Below are positions 48,657 to 61,192 of a stretch of DNA of 64,000 bases, one piece after another (within the stretch, counting starts at the first letter, position 1; each line of letters opens with the position of its first letter). The notes below the pieces were generated by a model. The model had not been told where the DNA came from. It saw nothing but the letters and a program-made list of their open reading frames with translations, and did no database searches. The position numbers and the translations under genes are program-made. Source of the DNA: Protula sp. h YS-2021 (Eukaryota > Annelida > Polychaeta > Sabellida > Serpulidae); the NCBI GenBank assembly GCA_949752745.1, contig OX457031.1, positions 310,001 through 374,000 of the forward strand, read 5' to 3'.

Positions 48657-50252
48657 GTGCAAGAAAAAAATATTACAATAAAATTTAACATACCTAAAAT
48701 TATAAATTATAGCTCTCGAATAGCTACCATTCAGTGCAAGTTTCGTTGCTATATTAAACTGCAATATTAAAATAATTCGGTAAAAATTGTTTGTATGCAT
48801 TTTATAGTAACCATTGACAAAATAGGATTATTTTAAATCAAGGGTGGTTTAAAATAGAACCATTTGTCCTGTGGCTTTCGGTTCAATAACAAATAATAAG
48901 ATGAAAACTTATTTTTTTGGCTTTTACCAAACCCGCACCTTCATATGCACTTTACAACTCAGACACTTGTATGTTTAAAATATTCAGTAAAATTATTCCT
49001 GTTACATATTTAACTAACAATGACAACAAGTTTAGTATAATTCGATTGAAATGGCACTAGTGTTGCAGTCTGTTACATTAGCGTGTCATATTCTTAGACA
49101 ATTAAGATGGTTAAAATAGTACTTTTCATTTTGTGTGATCTAAGTCACAACGACAGGAGGGTAGCGCATTAACTGACCGGCCTCATCATCTTCATTTGAG
49201 CTACTCTGAAAAATAGTAGGGTATACTTTATTTTACCTTACATATTTGCTGGCGTCTGGTATAAGCGTTTTTGTTAACTTAGGTTTAAGGCTGTACATAC
49301 CACTGTATTCCTGTATGTTTGTTAAATTTTATTGTTGTTAATTAGTATTTAGTAATATTTTTTCGTTTTTTTTGTTTTTTTTTTTTTGTTTGCTTTTTAA
49401 ATTTTCAAGTTTTACAGACCTATAAGTTAATTAATTATACGTATATTAGAAGAGAAAACATTGCATTTGGTTTATTGAGTATGTTATTTGCTGAAAAGTG
49501 TCTGCCCTATCTTCTACTGTAATATCAAGCTGCTCAGTCTAACGTTATGATAAAAAAGTTTATAATTACTTAAGTTATTAAGTTATCAGTGTACTTCAGG
49601 ATTCTTACTAAAGGGTCATTTAATTATTTACTTTACATTTCATAGTCTAGATTTTTTGTGCATTTTAGTTCTCACAAACACTAGTGTAATAACAAAATAC
49701 ATAACAAATTAACTGTTTTAGTCATTTAATTTGCTTCATTATACTTATTTTACGTTGAATATTATAATAGATTCATAAATTATACCACTAATGACTTTTC
49801 CACTGTGTTCGAAGCTGCCTTGGCCTCCTTATCCGCATCAGTGCACTCCGCTGAGGTCACTGCCAACTGTTTGTCTCAATTCAATGAAAAATGGGGAAAG
49901 TATGCACCACTATGTCATAAAAGTGAACGTTTTATTCAGCAGTATTTCTGATAGATGGGACAGGGGAGAGGGTTCTCTATTCATTTCGGTTTTTTTTTTA
50001 CTATTCATTGAAAAAAAAAAACTTTTTAAATGGACAGAATTATTGGTAATTTAAACTTGTGTGTGCAAGTTTGATTATGTATTGCATATTGTATATTAAT
50101 AAAGAGAATAAAGGGGAAAAAACGGTGTCTCCACTCTTTGGAGTCATCGGTTTTATGTACGAGGCATTCTGACAGTAACAAAATATAACATAATGACAAA
50201 TATATGTTTTGTACATAAAGTTTTGAAACACTTGTAATTGTAAAGCTAATGC

Positions 50253-50304
<52 letters not shown>

Positions 50305-50409
50305 TATCAGTAAAATTACTAATAATAATGTATTTAAAATAATGTAAATAAATGTCTTATATAAACATAATTTGCCAGTACTTATGTTTATTGACAGATA
50401 TAAAGCTTC
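48657..50409. other. Intron-like, gene-poor sequence
   Basis: Mostly AT-rich. A + strand coding-like stretch (49797-49951, VFEAALASLSASVHSAEVTA, ending QQYF and a stop) and a tiny exon-like block on the - strand (about 49180-49208, between TTTTTCAG and GTCAGT) are weakly supported. (AAT)n at 50256-50303. Confidence 0.35.
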
Positions 50410-50526
50410 TTATAAAGAAGACATATCAGCTTGTCTAGCACCACCCTCAATTCTTTTTTGAGGCTTCGGAAGAATGGGGAACTCATCCTCAACTTTTACA
50501 AAAGGTTTTTCCCCAACGTCGCTCAT
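50410..50526 (-). CDS. 38-codon small ORF in a terminal exon
   Basis: A splice acceptor (TTTTTTACAG) sits six bases before the ATG at 50526. The ORF reads MSDVGEKPFVKVEDEFPILP and ends MSSL, with a polyadenylation signal AATAAA on the - strand (about 50385-50390) shortly after the stop. Acceptor, ATG, stop and poly(A) signal in order suggest a last exon encoding a micropeptide. No family recognised. Confidence 0.4.
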   Translation of the reverse strand: MSDVGEKPFVKVEDEFPILPKPQKRIEGGARQADMSSL

Positions 50527-52201
50527 TTTCGTCTGTAAAAAATTACGTTTAGTCGACATATGAAATGAAAATTATGTCATCAAACATGAACCAAGAGACA
50601 TTGAAAGTATTTTTCGAATGCATAGACATTGATAATGTTTTCAGCTCTGCAACACTTTTAAATATATGTGCAATAAACACTTACAACAGATTTTACTGCT
50701 CTAGCATAATCCATTTTCTCCACAGTATAGGCGCGTCACAACAAAGACAAATGAAACGCAAGTGATATACTGAAAATATATGATAGTTGTTTATATAAAT
50801 GAGGGATAACAAAACGAAATAAAATCAAAGTTTGAAATCGCAAGTCTGTCAAAATAATAAACAAGTATTGTCTTAAATGTGGTTCCAAATATCACTTGGC
50901 TTATTTTAATTTTATTTGCAAAGTTACGCTTGAAGCGGGTATAACATTTTCTTATCTTACTGTATAAATAATCATTGTATATTGGTATTGAATAAAAACA
51001 AGTACGTATTTTTTCATTGGCATGGTGAATATGCAGACATAATATTTTTATTGGCGCAGTACACAAATTTGGCTCAAAATGACTGTTGCGATGGACCTTT
51101 CAAAACACATTACAATTATCATTTATTCGCCAAATCAGTCATTGTCTTGCTTCTCCCAATCTTCATATTTTGTTTTTGTGAAGCGTTATAGATTCTACAC
51201 TGAAATCCTTTATGGAAAGATGCATTTCATTTATACCCATATTTTTTTTTATATCAATACTTTCAATAAGTCTAACTGACTCTTATGTATCGTATCTTAT
51301 TTCAATAGCTAATAACTTTCCAATAGTATACTGTTAATTCTCACGTCTGTTTTTTTTTCTTTGTTAAAAATGCTTTGAATTTTGCGTATAAGTTACAGAA
51401 ACGTTAATATGAATGAATTATAATTGGGTTATATGTTATGTGTTACTTACCATTTAAAAATAGCACTTTGCTACTCAAGGTAATATTTTAAGCGTCGTAA
51501 AAGAGCGGCGCTTTAAATATCTAACGCATAGTGGTCTTTTTATTTATCTCAATTACATGAATAGCTATACCCTTTGGCAATATTGTGACAAACATTGTAG
51601 CTAATACTGGTACTGAATCTGAATTATAGTGAAACCCCCAACACTACCTTAAAATATTAAGGCTCGGCTAACACAGCATGGTGAAAGTTTGTCCAACCTT
51701 TTTATTCCATCTGGATCGCGCATCGGGAACCGTACGCGACCAGCCAGGCCTGGATTTTAGCGCTGGCTACAGCTGGATGGGTCCCTCCTTTTGGCGGATA
51801 AGGATAGACAGTTTATGATTCACTACCCGTTTCAGGAAACCACCGGTATGGACACCTAATATCAAAGAGCCACCAAATTTTGCCATTAAAAAACTTGTAA
51901 AAAGTTCGACGACGCACATTTAGAAGGTAGGCTGTCTAGACACACGGCAAAGAAAATGTGGAGGACGTGAATATTACCGGGATGGTGACCGGCATATATC
52001 CACAATGCCTATATGCGTTTTCTTCAAAAAGAGGATTCCCGTGTAAAGGCCTGCAGAGGAGATGTTCACCGAGGGTAGGTATCCAGAATCGTTATCTGTT
52101 CAGGATACAGACCAACTGTGACGCATCCCCTAAGCGAGGGAGTTTTCGGATACAGTTGGCGGTGTTTTGATCATGACAAACCACAATGCGCAAAGTCTCC
52201 C

Positions 52202-52232
<31 letters not shown>

Positions 52233-55200
52233 GCGCGTGCCATTCGACTTAATCCAGCGGTCCGAAATCAGAGCCTATGCTGGAGCCGATAAGGTTTATT
52301 TAGCAAAGTATCTTAGTAATTATATTTGATCAAAAATTTTCAAAAAGTGTCTGCTGCATTCAATTTCTTTGAAAGTGCAGTTAAAGTTTGTGACATATAT
52401 CAATTGTTTTACTCAGCTTCTTAGCAGCAAATGCAGTTTAATTAAAATTATATGTAAAAAGTCTTATTACATCCATTAAAACTGTTTAAGAAACATGTTT
52501 TGATAAAAAAAGTAATTGACCACTACTTTTTGGTCAAAAACTGCTAAATTTTCGTCAGAAAATCGTCAATATCTCGGAAATTCGCTAATGTGCGCTTTTG
52601 CAACTTATTCCAATCGATTCTACGTGTCCGATTCTATTAAAATCTATTTATTTGTGTTTTTTTCTACGTGAAATATTAGCCGATATATTAAAAAAAAACT
52701 GTATAAATTGCAGAAACACGTGGTTCACCTAAGTTCCCCAGAAGGAAAAAAAACCCTTATCGAGACCAAATCGTTAAGTTCAAAATTCAATGACGTCAAG
52801 TCACTACGTGTGTATCTATTTGATGTTTATATCAAAACTTTATACTTTGGGTTTCAGTCCCTTTGAAGCTTAAATCAATACGTATTGCCCACAAGCATTG
52901 GAGAGCACCGTTTAACCGTTCGTCGTCTGGTCGCCACATTTGTCGATATCGAAATACATATAACTACCTCTGACGCCACTCACCGCTGCTAGCGTTCTTG
53001 GACGTCATTCGCTGAGATCGTCACGGCGTTGCACTGCTTCTTGATCTTTCCCTTCTATTCTTCTGGAGCAGATGCCAAGCACTCTTACTCTAACGTAGCG
53101 TTCACCCACAGAAAACCTACTGGTACGTCACCAGCGTTAAAACTTGATGGTCGTGTTCTTCACCGTAGTTATAAAGGTCATCAACGGTAACTGAAACAAC
53201 ACATATTCAGCCACACATTAATCTCAGGTATACGGCTTTGACACGTATTCACTAAACCAAAATTCCACTTAAACTGACGATCAAGTAACAAGTATCAGTG
53301 CATAAAACAAATCGCTGTCAAATGAAATAAACCGCTGAAAGGTAAAGACATATTTCTGGAATATTGGCCTTTACGTTTTTCTCTTAAAATACAGGTAAGT
53401 GATTATAACAACACAATATTAATAAAACAACAGTAGCTTACCGAAAACTATTTTGGCTGCTCCTACTATTTTCTAAAATAAATCCGTGTTTCTTTAAGCA
53501 CCCATTCATCCACTTAGAGATTCAGTACTTATTCTTAATAAACAACCTCAAATAACTGTCCAACTTTAGGACGTAACAATTATCCAGTTCTTTTATCTTA
53601 ATATTGTCCACTTTTGGACCTTAACTTCTTGTTCACTTTAGGACCTCGTTAGTACTTTGTCCACCGTTTGAACCTTCAATTCTTGCCCCTTTGTGGGACT
53701 CTTAAATTTGTCCACTTCTTAGGACTTAGACCTTCTGTTTATCAGTATTTTTTATCTCGAGCGTTACCTCGGAATCACTCCACATGGGACAAAATCACAT
53801 ATTCTTATACCCAAATTCTACCCCAGGGCGGTCCAGTGCAACACGTGCCCCGTCACCAATTCAGGATCTTATTGGCTACAGTATCTAAAGTAATCTACAA
53901 CAATAGGCCGAATCACTGACCCGATAAACTTCTCTAATTTGACCACTATGGCAACCAAAAGATCTGACGGATTTTACTTACATAATTACCCCTATGGCAA
54001 ACACAGAAACCCCAGTCCAGAGACCCTTGATGGCTGCGGATGTCTGTTTTATAATGTCTTATCTTTTACACAAAATCAAACCAAAGTTATTATTAGTAAG
54101 GGAAAGCAGTATTTACTTTGATTCTTTGAAACCACCAGGTTGTCCGGTCGTAAAATACATGAATACATTAAAGCAATGGCAGTTCTTAATAATCTGATTG
54201 GGAAATAGCATCAAAACATCTGTAATTACATCATAAAACCACATTTAAGGTTGAAATTGAATGCCCAAAAAATACAGGGAAATTTAAAGATTTAACCTAT
54301 TTAAAAATAAAACAGAAATCGCTCGTAGCGGTTTCTACAATATCCTTTGAAATAACCATGTCGAATTACACGACGACTACATCAATATGAAACAAAACAA
54401 TGATTACAACACTTCAAATTCACGACACTTCGATGCATCAGTGAGCAATGAGAGACAGTGTAATTTGACTCGGATTAAGTACTTGAATGCGCAGGGCGTG
54501 ATCGACAAAAGGCAGCATTTTGACTGGTCAACTTTCGCTGCCCTCGAAACATTTCGCCCCGCTATATAAGCCTATAAGCTCAGATGCTCACGAGACATTT
54601 ATTATAAGGGCTAGAGTAAGGGCTAGAGCGAGGTCCAGAGCGAAACGGCATACAATTACCACAATGCATTGACCCTGCAGCTTAATTACATTTAAACTGC
54701 AAAGTTAGGGCTTAAAACTGACATTCAGACATTGAGAGTACAGGCGCAAATCAGGTTATGCACCACTTTCTGTGCATAAAAATAAGCAAGAAATAAATAT
54801 AGAAACAGCAGTAGAACTAAGAGGGGCACTGGTACCAGATGGTGAGGTTGGGGGCTTGAGGAACAACGTCTCAGCCAAAAAAAAAAAAAAAAAAAAAAAA
54901 GAGAGAGAGAGAGAGACGTTTCCAGACAACGTCATTTAAGCGTCGTTGTCAAGATAAACGCTAACGTACCAAGAAAAAAAACCAAACAAAAAAAAAAAAA
55001 AAACAAAAACGCGAGACACGTTTACAAATAGTTTTTGAATAAAGTTTAGAAAACGTTAGATACCGTGGTCCCGACCGACCCTTATGGAACTATCCATTGA
55101 AATATCATAACTCTTATCAGCTATCCCAACTAAAAGTTTTATACACGTTGTTGTTCAGCACAATATAGGCCTTATTTCCAGCAAAATTCGTGGAATATTC

Positions 55201-55339
55201 TTAACCGTTTTCTCTCTATAGGGCAAAGAAGTTTGAGAAATCGGCCAAAAATGCCCACTTCGACCGACCCAGGGAACATATAATATTTAATTTCATCTCA
55301 AAAAAAGGGAGGAACTCAAACGATTTCAGTCGTATGCTT
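50527..55339. other. Long stretch without a supported gene
   Basis: AT-rich to 51640, then a more GC-balanced part (51650-52250, 52920-53200) that could be an unrecognised repeat. Poly(A) runs at 52201-52230, 54869-54900 and 54990-55003. No domain found in any open frame. Confidence 0.4.
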
Positions 55340-57004
55340 TTCCATTATTGATTGTATCAAAGCGATGAATGTAGAATAGGGTCATTATCACTTTCAAGGT
55401 GTTCTCGTGTAATTGACTGATGGCATAATTCTTGGAATTGTAGCCAATCTGCTTTGTTAAAATTCCACTTGTCTACTCTTTCTGGAATGGTTTGTTTAAT
55501 TAAAATTGGAAGAAGATCGCTTCCATGTGGATCGTCTGTAACTTCCCAGCTAAAATCCAGGTACAAGTTAGCAGAGGATATGCAGAGGTCGATAGAGGTT
55601 TTTGAACCAGTGCCCATATGAAAATACGTGTTTTGTTATTGAGTAGAGATAGGCTGTGATGGTGTAGTAGGTTTTCTATGATCTTTCCTTTTTGGTCTGC
55701 TGTGTGGTTGCCCCACATTGTACTATGAGCGTTGAAATCACCGACCAATAGTATGGGTTTTGGCAGTTAGTTCATGAGATCTGAACATTCGTGTGGTTGT
55801 GGTTTTGAAGATGATGGCACGTAGATGTTGCACACAGTGATTGCTTTGTTCGAGGTAGCACTGACGGCATGGACCTGTAGGGTGGTATTTAGATTTATTT
55901 CACTTTGGGGTATATCTTTTCATACAAACTATGCAATTCCTCCGGAGACTTTGTTGCTAAAGTGGTCTTTGTTGTTGGGGATATATCCCTTCAGCGTTGG
56001 TTGATTATTGGTTTTAGAGAAGGTTTCCTGTAGCTGAATTATTGCTAGGTTATTTTGGGATATGATTCTTAAAATTTCGTGATGGTTGGTCCAAAAACCT
56101 CGTATATCCCACTGAATTATTGACATATGGTCTTATTTCATTATGCCTAGGGGTCTTTGTATTCCGACTCTAGGTCTTGAAATTTGTTTCTTTCTATGGT
56201 TATTTTCCTTTGTTGTTTTGGACTATCCCGAAAAATATCCGGATCTCGCACAACACTACACAAAACCTGGTTCAACGATGAATGCAAACGGTCAAAAGCT
56301 GTTCGAAAACAAGCTCTAAAACAGTTCAACAATCATGCAGACACCATTAGAAGAATGGAATATAAAAGACTAAATGCCATCGCCCGCAAGGCTGTAAAAC
56401 AAAGTAAGAAACGCTCATGGGAGGAGTTTGTTTCCAAGCTAAACGGGAAACTTCATTACAGAAAACGTGGGACATGGTTAGGAAGATATCCGGCAAAGCC
56501 TGTCTAGGCCCTGTGAGCCATTTATAAACTAACAATACCACTTTAACGGGAAGAAGGGAAATATCTGACGTGTTGGGAGAAACATTTGAACATCCTCTAA
56601 ACACTATAACGAAGTCTTTAGACGATATACGGCACTTAAAGAACGAAACAACATAAACTTTTACCCTTAAACACTTGCCAAATGAAACATTGGAAATACT
56701 ATTGGGCCTATTTAATCAAGCCTGGAAATCTGGCAACTTTCCAGAATTATGGACAGAAGCTATTATCATACCAGTACCAAAACCAAACAAAGACCCAACA
56801 AGCCCACATAATTACATACCAATCTCCTTAACAAGTTCACTGTGTAAAACATTTGAACGCATAATAGCTGACAGACTCACCTGGTATCTAGAAAGCAATA
56901 ATTTGTTTGCCGATATACAGAGCGGCTTTAGAAAACAAAGAAATACCCTGGATCACCATTTCAGTATAATGTGGCAGGGGGGTCCCGATATGACCATAGC
57001 AGTT
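55340..57004. mobile_element. LINE with inverted 5' part
   Basis: 55340-56222 is antisense: ORF1 end (KITIERNKFQDLESEYKDP) and endonuclease (MSIIQWDIRGFWTNHHEILR, MVGDFNAHSTMWG). 56223-56970 is sense: the next part of ORF2 (KTWFNDECKRSKAVRKQALK) and RT fingers (YIPISLTSSLCKTFERII). The order is that of one element with a small gap at the inversion point. The 3' end is lost. Confidence 0.75.
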
Positions 57005-57160
57005 GACAGGGATCTAAAGAACAATACAATACAATACAATTTTAAAGGAAATTAATTTGTTTGATAAATTTGAAATGACATGAGGATATAGAAATGGTTT
57101 AGACACAGTATGGCCTACATAGGCTGGAAGGTGTCATTAAACAAATTACTTACTTACCTT
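57005..57160 (+). mobile_element. LINE family C 3' tail
   Basis: ORF2 last codons, 3' UTR (GGCCTACATAGGCTGGAAGG) and TTAC tail. Fused to the broken RT of the preceding copy. Confidence 0.8.
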
Positions 57161-57267
57161 GGTTTTGCCACAAGACCAGGCCTTATGAACTCTAAAATGA
57201 AACAGAAATTATGAGCATGAGATAATGTATGGTTTCAATAACATATAACAATATTTGTATTCCCTAC

Positions 57268-57722
57268 TTTAAATAAATTACCATCCTTAAACACTGTTCG
57301 GGATGACATGGTTATCCGTAGACCCAGAATAGGGCATAACTACACCTCACATAAACACCTGCTTCGAGGCGAACTGCCGCCCGAATGTCCAGATTGCCAA
57401 GAGAGGTATACAGTAAAACATATTTTGATAAATTGCAGACTTGCAAGACATTTGTTCCCATTATTTTGCTGTAAATTCCATGACAGAGTTATTCGACAAA
57501 ATACAACCGTGTAAAATAATAGTTTCTAAAAGAAACAAACCTGTATCAGTATTTTTAGTATTTATACTATTTCCTTTTAGTGTACAGACATGCTTTTAGA
57601 TTGTACACTGTTTTTAATATCCAACGCACATTATTAACGTTTTATCCGCTATGAACCTATGAAGACCCGATATGACCCGCAAAGGGTTGGCCGTGTCGTT
57701 AAAAAAAGCATATAACTAACCC
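57268..57722 (+). mobile_element. LINE family D 3' end
   Basis: ORF2 zinc motif (CPDCQERYTVKHILINC) and 3' UTR ending ACCCGCAAAGGGTTGG, GTGTCGTTAAA and AACTAAC. Confidence 0.85.
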
Positions 57723-58142
57723 TATTTTAAAACACAGGTAATCGTATGGATATTAGATAATAAAAAAAAATCGTACCCGTCCAAATGGTCAATTGGCGCC
57801 AGACGGCGGCCGAAATGACCACCTTAGCGCTTCCGTAGACCACATTTGTTTTGTGGTCTTTAACGAAGAACCTATACAGACCAGTAGTTGGCTTTTAAGC
57901 TCTTTTTGGTCATATTTTGACCACTCCTACCCTTTGCCCATTCTGTAGAATTAGGTTTACGATCAAGTGTGATCTCATCAAAATCACATAAGATTCGGTA
58001 AAAGACTGAAACACACATCATATAAGCGTTTGTTATTATTATTAGGTAGGTTTTACTTGACATATATTTAACTGGCATATATCTACTTAATTAAAACACA
58101 TAATTGTACAATCTGACAGTTATATCCTTTAAATATGCATAC
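57723..58142. other. Unassigned sequence
   Basis: No gene supported; intron-like. Confidence 0.4.
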
Positions 58143-58432
58143 CGTCGCGGATCTGGCCTCCTGTACGTCAGCGAGGAACGAAACTGCTCTTCTGGCAAGC
58201 TCAGGCTGGCCGTAGTCGGCAATTTCTGAGGCCGTCAGGAGCTCCTGGCTGTGCAACTCTGCAATTTAGTGCTTCCTGACTGCGTTCTGTGCCTGTTTGG
58301 CATCGAACCAGTTCTTACACAGCTGCTTGGCCGAAGTAATAAAATTCATGGCAACCCCATGCCGAACAACCTTCAGATGCTGTGTCAGGAGTCCGAGAGT
58401 GCAGATGTAGTTTCTTAGGGTACCGGGCTGAA
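58143..58432 (-). pseudogene. Host-like exon with in-frame stop
   Basis: Acceptor TTTTGCTAG at 58433 and donor GTATGC at 58142 delimit a 290-bp open stretch: PGTLRNYICTLGLLTQHLKV, NFITSAKQLCKNWFDAKQAQ, then LTASEIADYGQPELARRAVS. One TAA interrupts it near 58266. The opening resembles the N-terminal core-binding domain of tyrosine recombinase-like proteins (TLRNYI...L). This is a resemblance only. Possibly an upstream exon of the SET-containing family. Confidence 0.45.
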
Positions 58433-58539
58433 CTAGCAAAAATGTAAATATGTGTTAAAAAAACTACACTTAGAAGGTAACCTATCAACTGCCCAGATTA
58501 AATGCAAGCCGATTTAAACTTTTTGTCAAAACAAACACA

Positions 58540-58780
58540 CCCGTTTTGCACTAGAGCCATGCGAAGCATGCACCTTCTCGAGATGAAGAAAGCCAGTCGG
58601 GTAGTTCAGCACCATCCAGTTACGCAGAAAATATGTTGATGGATTGTTCGGGAATGTATGAAAAAACGCCCGCTTCAAAAGCCGCGTGTGGCTTTCGTGA
58701 ACATAAGCGGGCTTATTCAGCGTGTACTGGTGATGTATCTGAAAACTGCTGAGCATGTTTTCGGTCAGTGGATGAAGCGT
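58540..58780 (-). other. Host-like exon
   Basis: Acceptor GCTTTCAG at 58781. Reads ENMLSSFQIHHQYTLNKPAY, then NNPSTYFLRNWMVLNYPTGF. Coding-like, same strand as its neighbours. Gene not identified. Confidence 0.4.
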
Positions 58781-58799
58781 CTGAAAGCTTTTTTTTTAA

Positions 58800-60086
58800 A
58801 TTTTGTGTATGAAATTTAATGACTTGCAAAAAAAAAAAAAACTTAGTGCCGGAATCTTGCGTCTTTGATTCTTGAGATATCGATAACTCGTTCTGTAACG
58901 AATCATCTACCAAATTTGGCGTCTGCGGCACTTCATCCATGCTTTCCCACTCAATGCGAAAAGCGCTGTCAGGTTCCAAAAGTAATGACAAAAATAATAG
59001 ACCTTTATTAAGGTATTTTCATAATACATAAATAGAAACAAATGCGCAAAAAGAAGTATCTTTTATTCTCTTGCTCTACTGCCTCTTTTCCTTTCTTGTA
59101 CCGCCTCAGCGAAAGATTGTGTACTTTCTTCATGTATTGTTTTAATGAGGAAAGTCATTTACCGCACTCTAAAATGCAACAAAAAATAGAAATGTTTATA
59201 TGATAAGAAAGCAATGTGTATCAATAACTACAATGCAACACCTTATCATTTATTTATTAATTTGTAAATTAAATTATAACCTGAGCAGCACTTTTTTTCA
59301 CGCTGGCTTGCTCTTCTCCCATCTTTCGAAAGTTTATGTAGTTTGGCATCGACTCCCGCTTTCGAAAATTTGTGAACCTCCTTGAAGTGGAGACCTTAAA
59401 CACATTAATACACATCCTTTGCTGCTACAAAAAATAAACGAATATTATTTTTATTGTAAAAATGTCTGATTCAGTCCAGCTATTATAATTATAAAATAAT
59501 ACGAATCATTACACAATAAAATAATAGAAAATACCCAAATCGTGCACTTCAGCATTGCACTGTGGAACAGGGCGTGCGCGTTTTGCAGGCCCGTGTGATG
59601 GCTCTTCCCGTGGTCCCCTGTGGACACCTGGACAACAGACTAAAGAACAAATAAAATGAATTGCAACATTTTAAATTAACGCTTAAACCTGAAATTTTCA
59701 TCGGTAAGTTTCGTATTTTGTCCGTTTGTTGAACAACAGTACCATTAAGATGTGTACTCAATAGAGTAGAACTTTAAAAGCTTCACTTGTAAAAATAAAC
59801 CAGTGCCACATTTTTATGTACCGATGAATGATGGCCATTTTTTGTTATCGCTGTTGTCGGCTCCGCTCCTTGGAATCACCTCTATGTGGATTCCCTCTTT
59901 AGGTAGAGAGCTGCGTGGCACAGAAACAGTTACGGCGCACGGACGTGTGTGGTGTGATGTAGCCTGTAACATAATCAAGACTTATTGGTGAATTGCTTTC
60001 CTCTCTATTTGTAATTTATGTGATTTTTTTCAGGAATTGTTCAAAAAATGTTGAATGAGAAATAAACTTACACTTTTCTGCGCCTA

Positions 60087-60141
<55 letters not shown>

Positions 60142-60790
60142 GGAGTCGGAGCAGGCGGTATAATTTCAAACTCCCCCGAGGCAGAGTAATGAAGAGAGAC
60201 TGCTTTCCCTCGCCCGTGCATTGCTCTGTAAGAATGAAAATGTTATGTATTACTGTTACAGCATTATTGCGCTATTTTTTGGTCTTATTCTAATTCATAA
60301 CATAATACAAATATGTATTGCCAATAATACTCACGATACCAATGGTCGGATCACGATCTTCGTCGTCGGCTTACACAGCTTCCGAAAATATAGCTTTTGC
60401 GATCCGACAAACCATAAGGCACCACATAGCGCTTCTTACAGAATCAGATTCTGAATCTGCTAGATGGCTGTCGATGAGCCGTCGTATCTAAAATTATTAC
60501 GAAAATAAATATTACGCTAAAATTGTGCTATAGAAAATATAAATTTAAAGATAATATAATAAAATAATAGAATTATATAGCAAAAACGTAGTTACCTCAA
60601 GTGTAATTCTCATCAGTGCCATCTTCATACTGCTCTAGGTCAATGCCATGATGCATATATGAAGCTAAAGTATCCATGCCTGCTCATAAGCCAGAGCTGT
60701 TAGCCGCTTCTTCCTACCGAACGGATTTAACAATTTCTTCCCCCAATCTTTTCATAATCGAAAGTTGAGCTTCGGCGACGGCGACAGGTT
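58800..60790 (-). other. String of small exon-like blocks
   Basis: Successive - strand blocks framed by splice-like signals: about 58853-58975 (IEWESMDEVPQTPNLVDDSL), 59282-59390 (VSTSRRFTNFRKRES), 59533-59625 (HRGPREEPSHGPAKRARP), 59812-59972 (ATSHHTRPCAVTVSVPRSSL), 60142-60228 (HGRGKAVSLHYSASGEFEII), 60333-60372, 60432-60485 and 60600-60785 (EAQLSIMKRLGEEIVKSV, with breaks). They look like exons of a decayed multi-exon host gene, plausibly upstream of the SET exon at 48.2 kb. Linkage is inference. Confidence 0.35.
60088..60140. repeat. (ATT)n microsatellite
   Basis: About 17 ATT units. Confidence 0.95.
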
Positions 60791-61190
60791 GACTGTAAAA
60801 TCTGAAATTATTCTATAATAGAATGTGTAATAAAGTAATATTTTACAATGTGTAGGCAAACAACTGCTAAATTATATACATTTTAAAGGTAATTACTTAT
60901 ACAGAGTCGTCGCACAAAGCTGTCTGCTGTTTGCAAGGACGTCCTCTACGAAACGGCATTAGGGGCAAGGACTGCAAAAATAAAATTGTTACGTATAGTA
61001 TAACGGATGCTTATAAAGTTTCAAACCTCTCGTATAATTGAATACACAACATAAAATAGTCATTTATACTATTGCAACTTAATGAAAAAGTATAGCTTTA
61101 TATTCTATAGCAGATGAAAGGGATCTAAAGAACAATACAGTGCACTTATATTTTATAGTTTGAGTTAAACACGGAAGAGCATCGTGTTTA
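60590..61190 (-). repeat. Segmental duplication, copy 2
   Basis: Homologous to 34746-35430 (shared TGCATATATGAAGCTAAAGT, AATAGAATGTGTAATAAAG, AAAGCTGTCTGCTGTTTGC). A short foreign stretch (61115-61140) resembles 57005-57025. Confidence 0.7.
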
Positions 61191-61192
61191 TT

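Noticed and set aside
51640..53360. GC-richer stretch as a possible gene or SINE
   Set aside because: No open frame with domain-like sequence, no A/B-box promoter pair and no repeated copy seen in the window.
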